A stretch of DNA of 64,000 bases from Shewanella oncorhynchi. Lineage in GTDB: Bacteria > Pseudomonadota > Gammaproteobacteria > Enterobacterales > Shewanellaceae. This document shows, in pieces, positions 1 to 8,782 of this stretch. The notes under the pieces were generated by a model. It saw only the letters and a program-made list of their open reading frames with translations, searched no databases and was not told where the DNA came from. Within the stretch, counting starts at the first letter, position 1; every line of letters begins with the position of its first letter. The position numbers were made by a program, and so were the translations under genes. The stretch lies in the NCBI RefSeq assembly GCF_012584455.1, contig NZ_JABAEB010000004.1, positions 62,001 to 126,000 of the forward strand, given 5' to 3'.

Positions 1-372
1 CGCCAACTCACCATCTGACGTAAACAACAATAAGCCTGAGGTGTTAATGTCTAAACGACCAACCGCTACCCAGCGTGAATCACGCACTTTAGGTAAGCGA
101 TCGAATACCGTTGGACGGCCTTCAGGATCTTTACGACTACAAATTTCGCCTTCAGGTTTATGATATGCCAGCACACGGCAAATCACGTCTTCGGCAGACT
201 TTAACGAAATGGCTCTGCCATCGATACGCACTTTAGCATCAGCTTCAATACGATCCCCAAGGCTAGCAATTTCACCATCAATACTAACTCGGCCTGCAGC
301 AATCCATGCCTCCATCTCACGACGGGAGCCATGGCCTGCACGGGCCAAGACTTTCTGCAATTTTTCACTCAT
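1..372 (-). CDS. rluB: 23S rRNA pseudouridine(2605) synthase RluB (3' part cut by window edge)
   Basis: Only the N-terminal 124 codons are present; the rest lies before base 1. The reading frame opens with ATG at 372 and gives [19 protein letters not shown], an S4 RNA-binding domain (residues 1-50), followed by the start of the RsuA-type pseudouridine synthase domain with [18 protein letters not shown], which contains the catalytic Asp. The family isomerises a uridine in helix 93 of 23S rRNA. RluB rather than RsuA or RluE is preferred because of the S4 sequence and the scpAB neighbours, an arrangement common in gammaproteobacteria. It overlaps the end of scpB by 8 nt, so it is probably translationally coupled at the end of an scpA-scpB-rluB operon. 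Confidence 0.9.
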   Translation of the reverse strand, partial: MSEKLQKVLARAGHGSRREMEAWIAAGRVSIDGEIASLGDRIEADAKVRIDGRAISLKSAEDVICRVLAYHKPEGEICSRKDPEGRPTVFDRLPKVRDSRWVAVGRLDINTSGLLLFTSDGELA

Positions 373-961
373 TAGTATTTTGCTCTTCTGACTGTTCTGG
401 CGCTGATTTCAAACCTGAAAAAACCGCCTGCAATGACTCAGTATCCGACAGCGGCGGTAAATCCGCTAAGGTGTCTAAGCCAAAATATGCTAAAAATTCT
501 AAGGTAGTGGCATATAACGCGGGTCGCCCCGGTACTTCTTTATGGCCAACTACTTTAATCCAATGTCTATCTGACAAACTTTTTATGATATGGCTACTTA
601 TAGCCACACCGCGCACCTGTTCAATATCGCCGCGAGTCACAGGTTGACGATAAGCAATCACCGCCAAGGTTTCTAATGTCGCACGCGAATATTTAGGCGC
701 CTTTTCTTGCCACAGAGGCTGCAAAAATGGACTCAAGACTTCTAAGGTCTGGAAGCGATAACCCCCAGCGACTTTCACAAGTTGCACACCTCTGTCTTGA
801 TAATCCTGCTGCAGCTCATCCAATGCAGCTTTTATTTTGTCTCTGGAAACCGTGAAATCCACCAATACAGTGTCTTTCAACATTTTCGCCGACAAGGGTT
901 TCCCCAATACAAACAAACTCGCTTCAATAAGCTGTTTTAATTGAGTAGGATTTATCTGCAT
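365..961 (-). CDS. scpB: Segregation and condensation protein ScpB
   Basis: 198 residues. ScpB is the winged-helix (kite) subunit of the SMC-ScpA-ScpB condensin-like complex. The sequence shows the usual start [18 protein letters not shown] and the conserved block [21 protein letters not shown] (about residues 94-114) in the first winged helix, then a second winged helix and an acidic tail [11 protein letters not shown] chose ATG at 961; a TTG at 964 directly after the scpA stop is also possible and would add one residue. The stop of scpA is at 965-967, so the two genes almost touch and are surely co-translated. The 3' end overlaps rluB by 8 nt. Confidence 0.93.
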   Translation of the reverse strand: MQINPTQLKQLIEASLFVLGKPLSAKMLKDTVLVDFTVSRDKIKAALDELQQDYQDRGVQLVKVAGGYRFQTLEVLSPFLQPLWQEKAPKYSRATLETLAVIAYRQPVTRGDIEQVRGVAISSHIIKSLSDRHWIKVVGHKEVPGRPALYATTLEFLAYFGLDTLADLPPLSDTESLQAVFSGLKSAPEQSEEQNTNE

Positions 962-964
962 CAA

Positions 965-1753
965 TTAATAGGCCTTAACGTAAATAGTTGAAAACGGCTC
1001 TGTTTGGTACAATTCGACCAATAATTCTTTGACTAATTCCATCAAAGCTAAGAAGGTGACAACCACGCCGGCACGGCCTTCTTCTAGGGTAAATAAACGT
1101 TCAAATGCCGTAAAATCTTCCGAGTTCAACATGGCTAAAATCTGGCTCATGCGCTCACGGGTCGATAACTGTTCACGCTTAACGTGATGATCTTCATAGG
1201 CATCGATACGTTTGAGTACATCACCAAAGGCACGGGCAATTTCAAACAACGAGACTTCTGGCGGGATCATTAACGGCTTAATGTCAGGTGCTGCCACTGC
1301 CTTGGCTTGAAACACATCCCGCTCGAGCCGCGGCAAATCATCGAGTTTTTGCGACGCTTCTTTAATCACTTCATAGGCTTTCAACTGACGGATCAATTGC
1401 GCCCGAGGATCTTCCTCAACCTCATCTTCAGCCACCATACGCGGCAGCAGCAAACGGGATTTAATCTCGGCAAGCGTTGCCGCCATCACTAAGTAATCGG
1501 CAGCAAGTTCGATTCGAGCCTGAGTCAGCAACGTAATATATTCTAAATACTGCGCGGTGATTTGCTGAATGGGTAAATCGACAACGTCTAATTTTTGCTT
1601 ACGGATCAAATATAAAAGTAAATCCAATGGCCCTTCAAAGGACTCGAGGAACACTTCCAATGCCTCAGGCGGAATAAACAAATCCAGCGGCATTTCGGTC
1701 ATTGCCTGACCACGAATAACGGCTAAGGGTAAACTCTGTTGCGTGCCCTGCAT
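965..1753 (-). CDS. scpA: Segregation and condensation protein ScpA
   Basis: 262 residues. ScpA is the kleisin that bridges the SMC heads. The N-terminal kleisin signature FEGPLDLLLYLIRKQKLDV lies at about residues 39-57, followed by ADYLVMAATLAEIKSRLLLP, typical of the helical domain that contacts the SMC neck, and a C-terminal winged helix. An in-frame Met at residue 18 (MTEMPLDLF) is an alternative start. It is the first gene of scpA-scpB-rluB; the 159 nt upstream separate it from yciO and could hold its promoter. Many gammaproteobacteria use MukBEF instead, but Shewanella is known to carry SMC-ScpAB. Confidence 0.92.
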   Translation of the reverse strand: MQGTQQSLPLAVIRGQAMTEMPLDLFIPPEALEVFLESFEGPLDLLLYLIRKQKLDVVDLPIQQITAQYLEYITLLTQARIELAADYLVMAATLAEIKSRLLLPRMVAEDEVEEDPRAQLIRQLKAYEVIKEASQKLDDLPRLERDVFQAKAVAAPDIKPLMIPPEVSLFEIARAFGDVLKRIDAYEDHHVKREQLSTRERMSQILAMLNSEDFTAFERLFTLEEGRAGVVVTFLALMELVKELLVELYQTEPFSTIYVKAY

Positions 1754-1912
1754 CCGCTATCTTGCTCCGTTAACACTGCGCTATCCAACCTAGGTTAACG
1801 CCAAACGCGCGATTATACCTGTAAATCTACGGCGATAAAACTGCCAAATGTTGACTACCACTATCCGAATCACTTACCCGCATCCATTAGCGATAAATCT
1901 AATGTGGCAGAT

Positions 1913-2533
1913 TTAGAGGAACGGCGTGATATCACCCGCGCCTTCACGTAAAATCTCGGCGCCATCTTCAGACATATCAATCACAGTCGTTGGCTTTTCG
2001 CCTAAATAACCACCGTGGATAATCACATCCACTTGATGCTCGAGCAAATCACGAATTTGTTCAGGATCAGACTCGGCAAATTCTGCATTCGGCATCACTA
2101 AACTGGTCGACATCAGCGGCGCATCTAAGGCTTCAAGCAACGCCAGTGCGATCACATTGTCGGGCACACGAATACCTATAGTCTTTTTCTTGTCATTTTG
2201 TAAGCGACGCGGTACTTCTTTAGTCGCTTTGAAAATGAACGTATAAGGCCCAGGCGTGCAACTTTTTAGGATGCGATACGCCTGATTATCCACTTTAGCG
2301 TAAGTCGCAAGCTCTGATAAATCGCGGCACATCAAGGAAAAGTTATGATCGTTCTCAATTTGACGAATTCTCGCCATCCGCGTCATCGCGTCTTTCTCAC
2401 CAATCAGGCAGCCTAAGGCATAGCCCGAATCGGTGGGATAAACAATCACACCGCCGCTTTTCAATACGGCAACCGCCTGACTAATAAGCCGCGTTTGCGG
2501 ATTTACTTCATGTACATAAAAAAACTGACTCAT
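1913..2533 (-). CDS. yciO: L-threonylcarbamoyladenylate synthase family protein (YciO type)
   Basis: 206 residues, the same length as E. coli YciO. It is a Sua5/YrdC/YciO-fold protein; the phosphate- and nucleotide-binding segment GGVIVYPTDSGYALGC is at about residues 27-42 and the family end motif GEKPTTVIDMS near residue 180. YrdC/Sua5 make threonylcarbamoyl-AMP for tRNA t6A37; the role of YciO itself is less certain. I chose ATG at 2533 (MSQFFYVHEVNPQT) because it matches the family. Its ATGA overlaps the stop of the upstream PHP gene, which implies translational coupling; the same pair (yciV-yciO) occurs next to trp genes in enterobacteria. Confidence 0.88.
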   Translation of the reverse strand: MSQFFYVHEVNPQTRLISQAVAVLKSGGVIVYPTDSGYALGCLIGEKDAMTRMARIRQIENDHNFSLMCRDLSELATYAKVDNQAYRILKSCTPGPYTFIFKATKEVPRRLQNDKKKTIGIRVPDNVIALALLEALDAPLMSTSLVMPNAEFAESDPEQIRDLLEHQVDVIIHGGYLGEKPTTVIDMSEDGAEILREGAGDITPFL

Positions 2534-3390
2534 GGTCGTTCCATCCAAGATTCCGATTGCCAGACCCAATCAATACCTTGGGGCTGATACAGATTTTTAC
2601 CTAATTCTATCCAATTGCTCGGAAAGTGAAAATCACTCCCTATCGATGCAAGCAACTGGTTTTGGACACTCAGCGCCACAAGATTGGCCCTGTCGTCTAA
2701 TGTTTGCTGGCCAAGCACCACTTCCATGGCATCTCCACCGGCTTCTTTAAATTCACGCACTAAACGCTTAAGCCACTTAGCCGATAACTTATAACCACTG
2801 GGATGCGCCAACACGGCTAATCCACCTGCGTTATGGATGATATCAATGGCACTGGCCATATCACCCCAATTATTAGGCACATAACCAGTTTTACCGCGGG
2901 CAAGGTAGCGTTTAAAGACGCTCGGCATATCCACAGCATGACCATTTTCAGCCATCCAGCGAGCGTAATGTCCACGGCTCAATGCCGCATCCCCCGCCAA
3001 CGCCTTAGCACCTTCGTAGGCACCTTCAATGCCAGCTTTAGCTAATCTATGACCAATTTCTTGAGCACGTAATTCACGTAATTCACGCTGGTTTTCTAAA
3101 AATGCTAATAACGCTGGATTATCAGCATCGAAGTTAAGCGCCACTATGTGGATATCGTAACTGTTCCAGCGAGTAGAGATTTCCACGCCAGAAATCAATT
3201 TCAATGGCGCAGCTTGTGCCTGATTAAAGGCACGGGCTTCAGGTAAACCAGCCACTGTGTCGTGATCGGTAATGGCAAATAACTGCACACCCTTTTCAAG
3301 GGCTCTTGCCACCAATTCAGACGGCGTTAATTGACCGTCTGATGCGGTCGTGTGGCTGTGTAAATCAGCCAATATGCTTTGAGTATTCAT
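2530..3390 (-). CDS. PHP-domain phosphoesterase (RNase AM / YciV family)
   Basis: 286 residues. Polymerase-and-histidinol-phosphatase (PHP) fold with the full set of metal ligands: DLHSHTTASDG near the N-terminus (H-x-H), FAITDHDT, the AHPSGYK loop and GSDFHFPS near the C-terminus. E. coli YciV (RNase AM, Rnm) trims 5' ends of rRNA precursors and also cleaves 3',5'-bisphosphonucleotides; this gene lies divergently upstream of the trp operon in the same way, hence the older name trpH. I chose ATG at 3390 (MNTQSILADLHSH) over an upstream ATG because the PHP domain begins at once. The stop overlaps the yciO start by 4 nt. Confidence 0.88.
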   Translation of the reverse strand: MNTQSILADLHSHTTASDGQLTPSELVARALEKGVQLFAITDHDTVAGLPEARAFNQAQAAPLKLISGVEISTRWNSYDIHIVALNFDADNPALLAFLENQRELRELRAQEIGHRLAKAGIEGAYEGAKALAGDAALSRGHYARWMAENGHAVDMPSVFKRYLARGKTGYVPNNWGDMASAIDIIHNAGGLAVLAHPSGYKLSAKWLKRLVREFKEAGGDAMEVVLGQQTLDDRANLVALSVQNQLLASIGSDFHFPSNWIELGKNLYQPQGIDWVWQSESWMERP

Positions 3391-3509
3391 GGCGCTATTG
3401 TACGCGAACTTGTTAACAAATGCGCTGCTATCTCGTATTTTGTGGCTGAGTAACATCAATTTTATGCATCATTGCAGCGAATAAATCGCAGGAAGTGAAA
3501 AATATTCAA

Positions 3510-3543
3510 TTGACATTCAGCTCCAGCTAAGGTTTTCTATACA
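3510..3543 (+). promoter_or_regulatory. Probable trp operon promoter
   Basis: A perfect -35 box TTGACA is at 3510-3515. The -10 is less clear: TCTATA (3536-3541) or TATACA (3538-3543) lie 20-22 nt downstream, longer than the usual 17. The leader peptide starts 31 nt further on. I could not identify a convincing palindromic TrpR operator, although CTGAATTAG at 3551-3559 is a weak half-match. Confidence 0.5.
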
Positions 3544-3573
3544 CCAATTACTGAATTAGCGAGACCCTTTTGA

Positions 3574-3630
3574 ATGACACACATTAACGCTTCATTAAAC
3601 ATCATTTGGTGGTGGCACTTCCCAACGTAG
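3574..3630 (+). CDS. trpL: trp operon leader peptide TrpL
   Basis: An 18-residue ORF reading MTHINASLNIIWWWHFPT, with three consecutive Trp codons (TGGTGGTGG) at residues 12-14. It lies between the trp promoter and a U-tailed hairpin about 50 nt further on, which is the arrangement of a transcription attenuator. Ribosomes stalling at the Trp codons when charged tRNA-Trp is scarce should free the antiterminator. It is too short for automatic ORF calling. Confidence 0.9.
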   Translation: MTHINASLNIIWWWHFPT

Positions 3631-3706
3631 CGGGTGGTGTGAAGCTCTGTGCTCATTTGAAAGTGACCAGAATCAACAAGAAGCCCGCAGAAATGCGGGC
3701 TTTTTT
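3630..3706 (+). terminator. trp attenuator: antiterminator segment and terminator hairpin
   Basis: The terminator is a 7-bp GC-rich stem, GCCCGCA (3683-3689) and TGCGGGC (3694-3700), closed by a GAAA loop and followed by six T. The alternative pairing is visible: GCGGG at 3630-3634, overlapping the leader stop codon, can pair with CCCGC at 3684-3688 and so prevent the terminator. A stalled ribosome at the three Trp codons would leave this segment free. The arrangement follows the enterobacterial trp attenuator in outline. Confidence 0.88.
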
Positions 3707-3799
3707 GTTAGGTGCGAAAAATGTCGGCAGACTCGGGCAAAAAATTAAGAAAGCGAGATAACTCATGATGTTAAAGACATTTTATAAGGTAGCTGGAAT

Positions 3800-5464
3800 A
3801 TGAACATGCCCAAACAGACATTCGCACGCTCAAGCACACTCAAGGCGGCATTAACCTACCACAGCGATCCACTACGCTTATATCAGCACATCACCCAAGA
3901 TGCGCCCCATACTATGTTGCTCGAATCGGCCGAAATCGACAGTAAAGATCACTTAAAAAGCATGGTAATGACCCATGCCGCCATGATGATCCGCTGTGAC
4001 GGTTATCAGCTGACCTTCACCGCACTGACCGACAATGGCGCGAGCTTACTTGATCCCATCGAGCTCTTTTTCAGTACTGCTGTCAATGTCGCCCGAGATA
4101 ACTTGACCTTAGTGGTCACACTGCAAAAAGACACTCAGCTGCAGGATGAAGATGCGCGCTTAAAATCGACCTCGCCACTCGATGGTCTGCGGATGTTTAT
4201 CCAGCAGATTGATTGTGGCGCCCATACTGACAGTCAGACCAAGCCCGCCTTTGAGGATCTGTTTTTAGGTGGCGTGCTGGCCTACGACTTGATTGATACC
4301 GTCGAACCGCTGCCAGCCGTACCGAACCGCGATAACGATTGCCCTGATTACCTATTTTACCTCGCTGAAACCTTAATCCTTATCGATCATAAACTGAAAC
4401 AAGCCGACATCATTACCCATAACTTCAGTCACGATTCAGCTCAATATGCCGCCATCACCGCAACGCTAAGTGAGCGGGTACAAAGTTTAACTGCAGAGTG
4501 TAAAACCCTCGGTAATTCACCTGCCGATATACCGACACTGGTCGCCATCGACGCAACTGAGCAAGTCAATATTTCCGATGAGGTGTTCAAACAAACCATT
4601 ATCGATTTGAAAGAACACATTATTGCGGGCGATATTTTCCAAGTAGTGCCATCCCGTAGCTTTAGTTTGCCTTGCCCGAATACTTTAGGGGCTTATCGTG
4701 CCCTGCGCCTGACGAACCCTAGCCCTTACATGTTTTATTTCAGAGGCCAAGATTTCACGCTGTTTGGCGCCTCACCAGAAAGTGCGCTCAAATTTGATGC
4801 CAGCAGTAATCAAGTGGAAGTCTACCCGATTGCTGGCACCCGTAAACGCGGTAAAACCGCCACGGGCGAGATTGATTTTGACTTAGACAGCCGTATTGAA
4901 CTTGAACTGCGTTTAGATAAAAAAGAACTATCGGAACACTTAATGCTGGTCGATTTAGCGCGCAACGATATCGCACGCATCAGCCAAAGCGGCAGCCGCA
5001 AAGTCGCCGAATTATTGAAAGTTGACCGCTATTCCCACGTGATGCACCTCGTCAGCCGCGTAACGGGTCAACTGCGCCAAGATTTAGATGCCCTGCATGC
5101 TTATCAGGCCTGTATGAATATGGGCACATTAGTGGGCGCACCAAAAGTACGTGCATCACAACTGGTACGCCAAGCAGAAAAAGCCCGCCGCGGCAGCTAT
5201 GGCGGCGCTGTGGGTTACCTCAATGCCCTTGGTGACATGGACACTTGCATCGTGATCCGCTCCGCCTTTGTTAAAAATGGCACCGCCTTTATTCAAGCGG
5301 GCGCTGGCGTGGTATTTGATTCTGATCCACAAAGCGAGGCAGATGAAACCCGTCAGAAGGCTCAAGCCGTGATTTCAGCCATCAAGATGGGCGCTGGACT
5401 GCTAGTAAATGAATCGTCAGCTCAATCCTCTTCAGCACAATCCTCTTCTGTGCAATATAAATAG
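3800..5464 (+). CDS. trpE: Anthranilate synthase component I
   Basis: 554 residues. TrpE converts chorismate and ammonia (from TrpG) into anthranilate, the first committed step to tryptophan. The N-terminal feedback motif LLESAEIDSKDHLKS (from about residue 40) marks the Trp-binding site, so allosteric inhibition is likely retained. The catalytic domain shows DIFQVVPSRSF, SPYMFYFRG, PIAGTRKRG, LVDLARNDIARI and GAPKVRASQLV in the expected order. The C-terminus ends in a short Ser/Gln-rich tail (ESSAQSSSAQSSSVQYK) encoded by an imperfect CAATCCTCTT repeat, which is not part of the domain. First structural gene of the attenuated trp operon; 9 nt precede trpG. Confidence 0.97.
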   Translation: MNMPKQTFARSSTLKAALTYHSDPLRLYQHITQDAPHTMLLESAEIDSKDHLKSMVMTHAAMMIRCDGYQLTFTALTDNGASLLDPIELFFSTAVNVARDNLTLVVTLQKDTQLQDEDARLKSTSPLDGLRMFIQQIDCGAHTDSQTKPAFEDLFLGGVLAYDLIDTVEPLPAVPNRDNDCPDYLFYLAETLILIDHKLKQADIITHNFSHDSAQYAAITATLSERVQSLTAECKTLGNSPADIPTLVAIDATEQVNISDEVFKQTIIDLKEHIIAGDIFQVVPSRSFSLPCPNTLGAYRALRLTNPSPYMFYFRGQDFTLFGASPESALKFDASSNQVEVYPIAGTRKRGKTATGEIDFDLDSRIELELRLDKKELSEHLMLVDLARNDIARISQSGSRKVAELLKVDRYSHVMHLVSRVTGQLRQDLDALHAYQACMNMGTLVGAPKVRASQLVRQAEKARRGSYGGAVGYLNALGDMDTCIVIRSAFVKNGTAFIQAGAGVVFDSDPQSEADETRQKAQAVISAIKMGAGLLVNESSAQSSSAQSSSVQYK

Positions 5465-5473
5465 GAGCCAAAC

Positions 5474-6076
5474 ATGAAACTCTATCTACTCGATAACTTT
5501 GACTCCTTTACCTATAACCTAGTAGATCAATTTCGCAGCCTTGGCTGTGAAGTGGTGATTTACCGCAACGATGTTGCCGCCGATTATATAGCTGAAAAAC
5601 TGCTTAACGAACAAGAGCCTGCAGCCCTAGTGTTATCACCAGGACCAGGTGCGCCCCATGAAGCAGGTTCTATGATGGCGCTTATCGCCAAAGTTGCGGG
5701 TAAGGTGCCTATGCTGGGTATCTGCCTTGGACATCAAGCCATGGTGGAATATTACGGCGGCACAGTGGCACGCGCACCTTTTGTGGTACACGGCAAGGCA
5801 AGCCCCACTTTCCATGACGGTACTGGCGTATTTGCCGGTTTGCCCTCTCCCCTGCCCGTTGCCCGCTATCACAGTCTCGTTGCCACTCAAGTACCGGATT
5901 GCTTGCAAGTGATTGCAACCACTGACGCTATGCCGATGGCAATTTTGCACCCTGAGCATAGAGCCGTTGGGTTTCAGTTCCACCCAGAATCAATTCTGAC
6001 GACGCTGGGCAGCACACTGCTCATTCAAACCTTGGCATTTCTGACCCAAGACATGACAGCAGGAGTAAATGCATGA
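5474..6076 (+). CDS. trpG: Anthranilate synthase component II (glutamine amidotransferase)
   Basis: 200 residues, a class I glutamine amidotransferase that supplies ammonia to TrpE. The N-terminus LLDNFDSFTYNLVDQF, the oxyanion-loop motif LSPGPGAPHEAGSM, the nucleophile elbow GICLGHQA (catalytic Cys) and the His-Glu pair in QFHPESI are all present. Unlike enterobacteria, where trpG is fused to trpD, it is a separate gene here. It starts 9 nt after trpE behind AGGAG and its end overlaps trpD by 4 nt (ATGA), which points to coupled translation. Confidence 0.97.
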   Translation: MKLYLLDNFDSFTYNLVDQFRSLGCEVVIYRNDVAADYIAEKLLNEQEPAALVLSPGPGAPHEAGSMMALIAKVAGKVPMLGICLGHQAMVEYYGGTVARAPFVVHGKASPTFHDGTGVFAGLPSPLPVARYHSLVATQVPDCLQVIATTDAMPMAILHPEHRAVGFQFHPESILTTLGSTLLIQTLAFLTQDMTAGVNA

Positions 6077-7119
6077 GTACAAACAATATTCAGCCTTTAC
6101 TCGACGTTTTATACCAAGGTAAGAGTTTAAGTCGCGAGCACACCGCCGAACTTTTTGGCGCGTTAATTCGCGGTGAAATGAGTGAAGCCACTATGGCAGG
6201 CATGTTAGTCGCGCTCAAGATGCGCGGCGAAACCATAGATGAAATCAGCGGCGCCGCCGATGCGATGCGCGCCGCCGCCAAGACGTTTCCCTACTCGAAT
6301 GGCGATAACCTTAGCAATGGAATCGTTGACATAGTTGGCACCGGTGGCGATGGCTTTAATACCATTAATATTTCCACCACTGCGGCCTTTGTTGCCGCGG
6401 CGGCAGGCGCTAAGGTCGCCAAACACGGCAATCGTAGCGTGTCGAGTAAATCGGGTTCATCGGATCTATTGGCGCAGTTTGGCATTGACTTAACCATGTC
6501 ACCAGACACCGCCAGTCGTTGCCTCGACGCATTGAACCTGTGCTTTTTATTTGCGCCCCACTACCACGGCGGAGTAAAACATGCGGGGCCGGTCAGGCAA
6601 GCACTGAAAACGCGCACCTTATTCAATGTGTTAGGGCCACTTATCAATCCCGCACGCCCAGAATTTATGTTACTTGGCGTTTATAGCCCTGAGTTAGTCT
6701 TACCAATAGCAAAAGTATTAAAGGCGCTTGGCACAAAACGCGCTATGGTAGTGCACGGCAGCGGTTTAGATGAAGTCGCGCTGCACGGCAACACCCAAGT
6801 GGCCGAATTAAAAGATGGCGACATCATAGAGTATCAACTCACACCCGCCGATTTAGGTGTGCCTTTAGCACATATCAGTGACTTAGAAGGCGGCGAACCC
6901 GCGCAGAATGCCTTGATCACCGAGGCAATTTTGAAAGGTTATGGCACAGATGCGCATGCCAATGCGGTCGCCATCAATGCCGGTTGTGCTTTATATGTGT
7001 GTGGGATTGCTGATTCAGTGAAAACAGGAACCTTACTTGCGCTCAGTACCATACAAAGCGGTAAAGCCTTTGAATTGTTAAGCCAATTAGCTAAAGTCAG
7101 CAGTGAAACAAAGGAATAA
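6073..7119 (+). CDS. trpD: Anthranilate phosphoribosyltransferase
   Basis: 348 residues. TrpD transfers the phosphoribosyl group from PRPP to anthranilate. Visible motifs: the PRPP loop GTGGDGFNTINISTTAAFV (about residues 91-109), KHGNRSVSSKSGSSDLL and the anthranilate-site region FNVLGPLINPA. Length is typical for a monofunctional TrpD. It overlaps trpG by 4 nt and is followed by trpCF after 6 nt. Confidence 0.97.
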   Translation: MSTNNIQPLLDVLYQGKSLSREHTAELFGALIRGEMSEATMAGMLVALKMRGETIDEISGAADAMRAAAKTFPYSNGDNLSNGIVDIVGTGGDGFNTINISTTAAFVAAAAGAKVAKHGNRSVSSKSGSSDLLAQFGIDLTMSPDTASRCLDALNLCFLFAPHYHGGVKHAGPVRQALKTRTLFNVLGPLINPARPEFMLLGVYSPELVLPIAKVLKALGTKRAMVVHGSGLDEVALHGNTQVAELKDGDIIEYQLTPADLGVPLAHISDLEGGEPAQNALITEAILKGYGTDAHANAVAINAGCALYVCGIADSVKTGTLLALSTIQSGKAFELLSQLAKVSSETKE

Positions 7120-7125
7120 GTGGCA

Positions 7126-8604
7126 ATGACTCAAGAACTGATAACAAATAGCCAAGATATAAGAACTCAGCCACAGGCAGAAACAAACCCTATGCCAAAA
7201 AGTAATGTGTTAACCCGTATAGTCGATACCAAAGCGGCCCATATTGCCGCCCTGAAGCTGCGTTTCCCCGAGGCAAGCTTGTCGCCAAAAATCTCTGACC
7301 GCAGTTTATTTGCCGCACTCAAGGCGCCCAAGGCGGGTTACATTTTAGAATGTAAAAAAGCCAGCCCCTCTAAAGGGCTTATCCGCGATGTTTTTGATGT
7401 AGAAGCCATTGCCGATATTTACGGAAAATATGCGGCGGGCATTTCAGTATTAACCGACGAGCAGTTTTTCCAAGGGGATATGGACTATATCCCTAAGGTA
7501 CGCGCTCGGGTGAACCAACCTATTCTGTGCAAAGATTTTTTTGTCGATGAATACCAAATTAAACTCGCCGCCCACCAAGGCGCCGATGCCATTCTGTTGA
7601 TGCTATCCGTACTCGATGATGCGCAATATCACCGCCTAGCGAAAGAAGCCGCTCAGTATCAACTCGATGTGCTGACTGAAGTCAGTAACGAAGAAGAACT
7701 TAAACGCGCCATTGCATTAGATGCACCGATTATCGGGATCAATAACCGTAACTTAAGGGATTTGAGTACCGATCTCGCTACCACAGAGGCCTTAGCGCCA
7801 CACATTAGCAGCGACCGCGTGGTGATCAGCGAATCTGGTATCTACAACAATCAGCAAGTACGCCGCCTGAGTCCACTGGTTGATGGTTTCCTCGTCGGTA
7901 GTTCGATAATGGCCGAGGCTGATATCGACTTAGCCTGCCGTAAATTGATCTTCGGTCACAATAAAGTCTGCGGCCTCACCCGCATGGAAGATATTCGCGC
8001 CGCGGCAACGTCAGGCGCCGTCTATGCCGGGCTGATTTTTGCTGAAAAATCCCCGCGCGCATTAACCCTTAATGCAGCTGAACAATTGCTCAAGGAATAT
8101 CGCGCATCCGCGGCTCCCGCCATTGAATTCGTCGGCGTGTTTGTTAATGCCGCGCCAAGCACCATTACGGATATTGCAGCCAGTTTGCAGTTATCTGCCG
8201 TACAGCTTCATGGCACTGAAACTGAACTTGAAATCGCACAACTCGCAGAGCGACTTGAGCAAGCGGGACTCACAACTCAAATTTGGAAAGCCGTCAGCGT
8301 CGATGCGCAAACGGGTGAGCTTGGTAACTTACCTCAGGGAGCATCGCGATATCTCTTTGATAGTAAAACGCCAGACCAATTTGGCGGCTCGGGCCAAGCC
8401 TTTAATTGGCAAAATATTGATGTGAAGTCCTTAGGCCAGCAAAAGGCCCATGCCATGTTGGCGGGCGGACTCAACGCCGACAATGCGGCCAGTGCCAATG
8501 CCCAAGGATTTTACGGTTTAGATTTTAATTCAGGCCTAGAAACCGCCGCAGGTATTAAATCGGCGCAACTGATCCAAACGGCTTTTGCCCATTTACGTCT
8601 CTAG
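7126..8604 (+). CDS. trpC: Bifunctional indole-3-glycerol-phosphate synthase / phosphoribosylanthranilate isomerase
   Basis: 492 residues, two TIM barrels in one chain, as in enterobacteria. The N-terminal IGPS half carries ECKKASPSKG, CKDFFVDEYQI and GINNRNLRDL; the C-terminal PRAI (TrpF) half, from about residue 280, carries KVCGLTRMEDI (catalytic Cys) and LFDSKTPDQFGGSG. I chose ATG at 7126 because AAGGA is 10 nt upstream; a GTG at 7120 is also in frame. The first 24 residues before MPKSNVLTRIVD are poorly conserved and could be dispensable. An unusually long 178-nt gap follows before trpB. Confidence 0.96.
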   Translation: MTQELITNSQDIRTQPQAETNPMPKSNVLTRIVDTKAAHIAALKLRFPEASLSPKISDRSLFAALKAPKAGYILECKKASPSKGLIRDVFDVEAIADIYGKYAAGISVLTDEQFFQGDMDYIPKVRARVNQPILCKDFFVDEYQIKLAAHQGADAILLMLSVLDDAQYHRLAKEAAQYQLDVLTEVSNEEELKRAIALDAPIIGINNRNLRDLSTDLATTEALAPHISSDRVVISESGIYNNQQVRRLSPLVDGFLVGSSIMAEADIDLACRKLIFGHNKVCGLTRMEDIRAAATSGAVYAGLIFAEKSPRALTLNAAEQLLKEYRASAAPAIEFVGVFVNAAPSTITDIAASLQLSAVQLHGTETELEIAQLAERLEQAGLTTQIWKAVSVDAQTGELGNLPQGASRYLFDSKTPDQFGGSGQAFNWQNIDVKSLGQQKAHAMLAGGLNADNAASANAQGFYGLDFNSGLETAAGIKSAQLIQTAFAHLRL

Positions 8605-8782
8605 CCTATCGCGCTAAGCAAGAAGCCCTAGATGCTGTTGGTGCTCGACAAGAGTGATGCTCAACAAACAATATGAACCTATTAATGCCAGTGGCCAAAT
8701 AGATAACGATGCGATTAACCCCAAGACGCTGTTAGCACCATCAAGCCACTGACAAACTGATTGATAAGATAAGGAAAAAGGT

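Noticed and set aside
3544-3573. TrpR operator upstream of trpL
   Set aside because: Only a weak half-match CTGAATTAG was found; no symmetric CTAGTTAACTAG-like palindrome.
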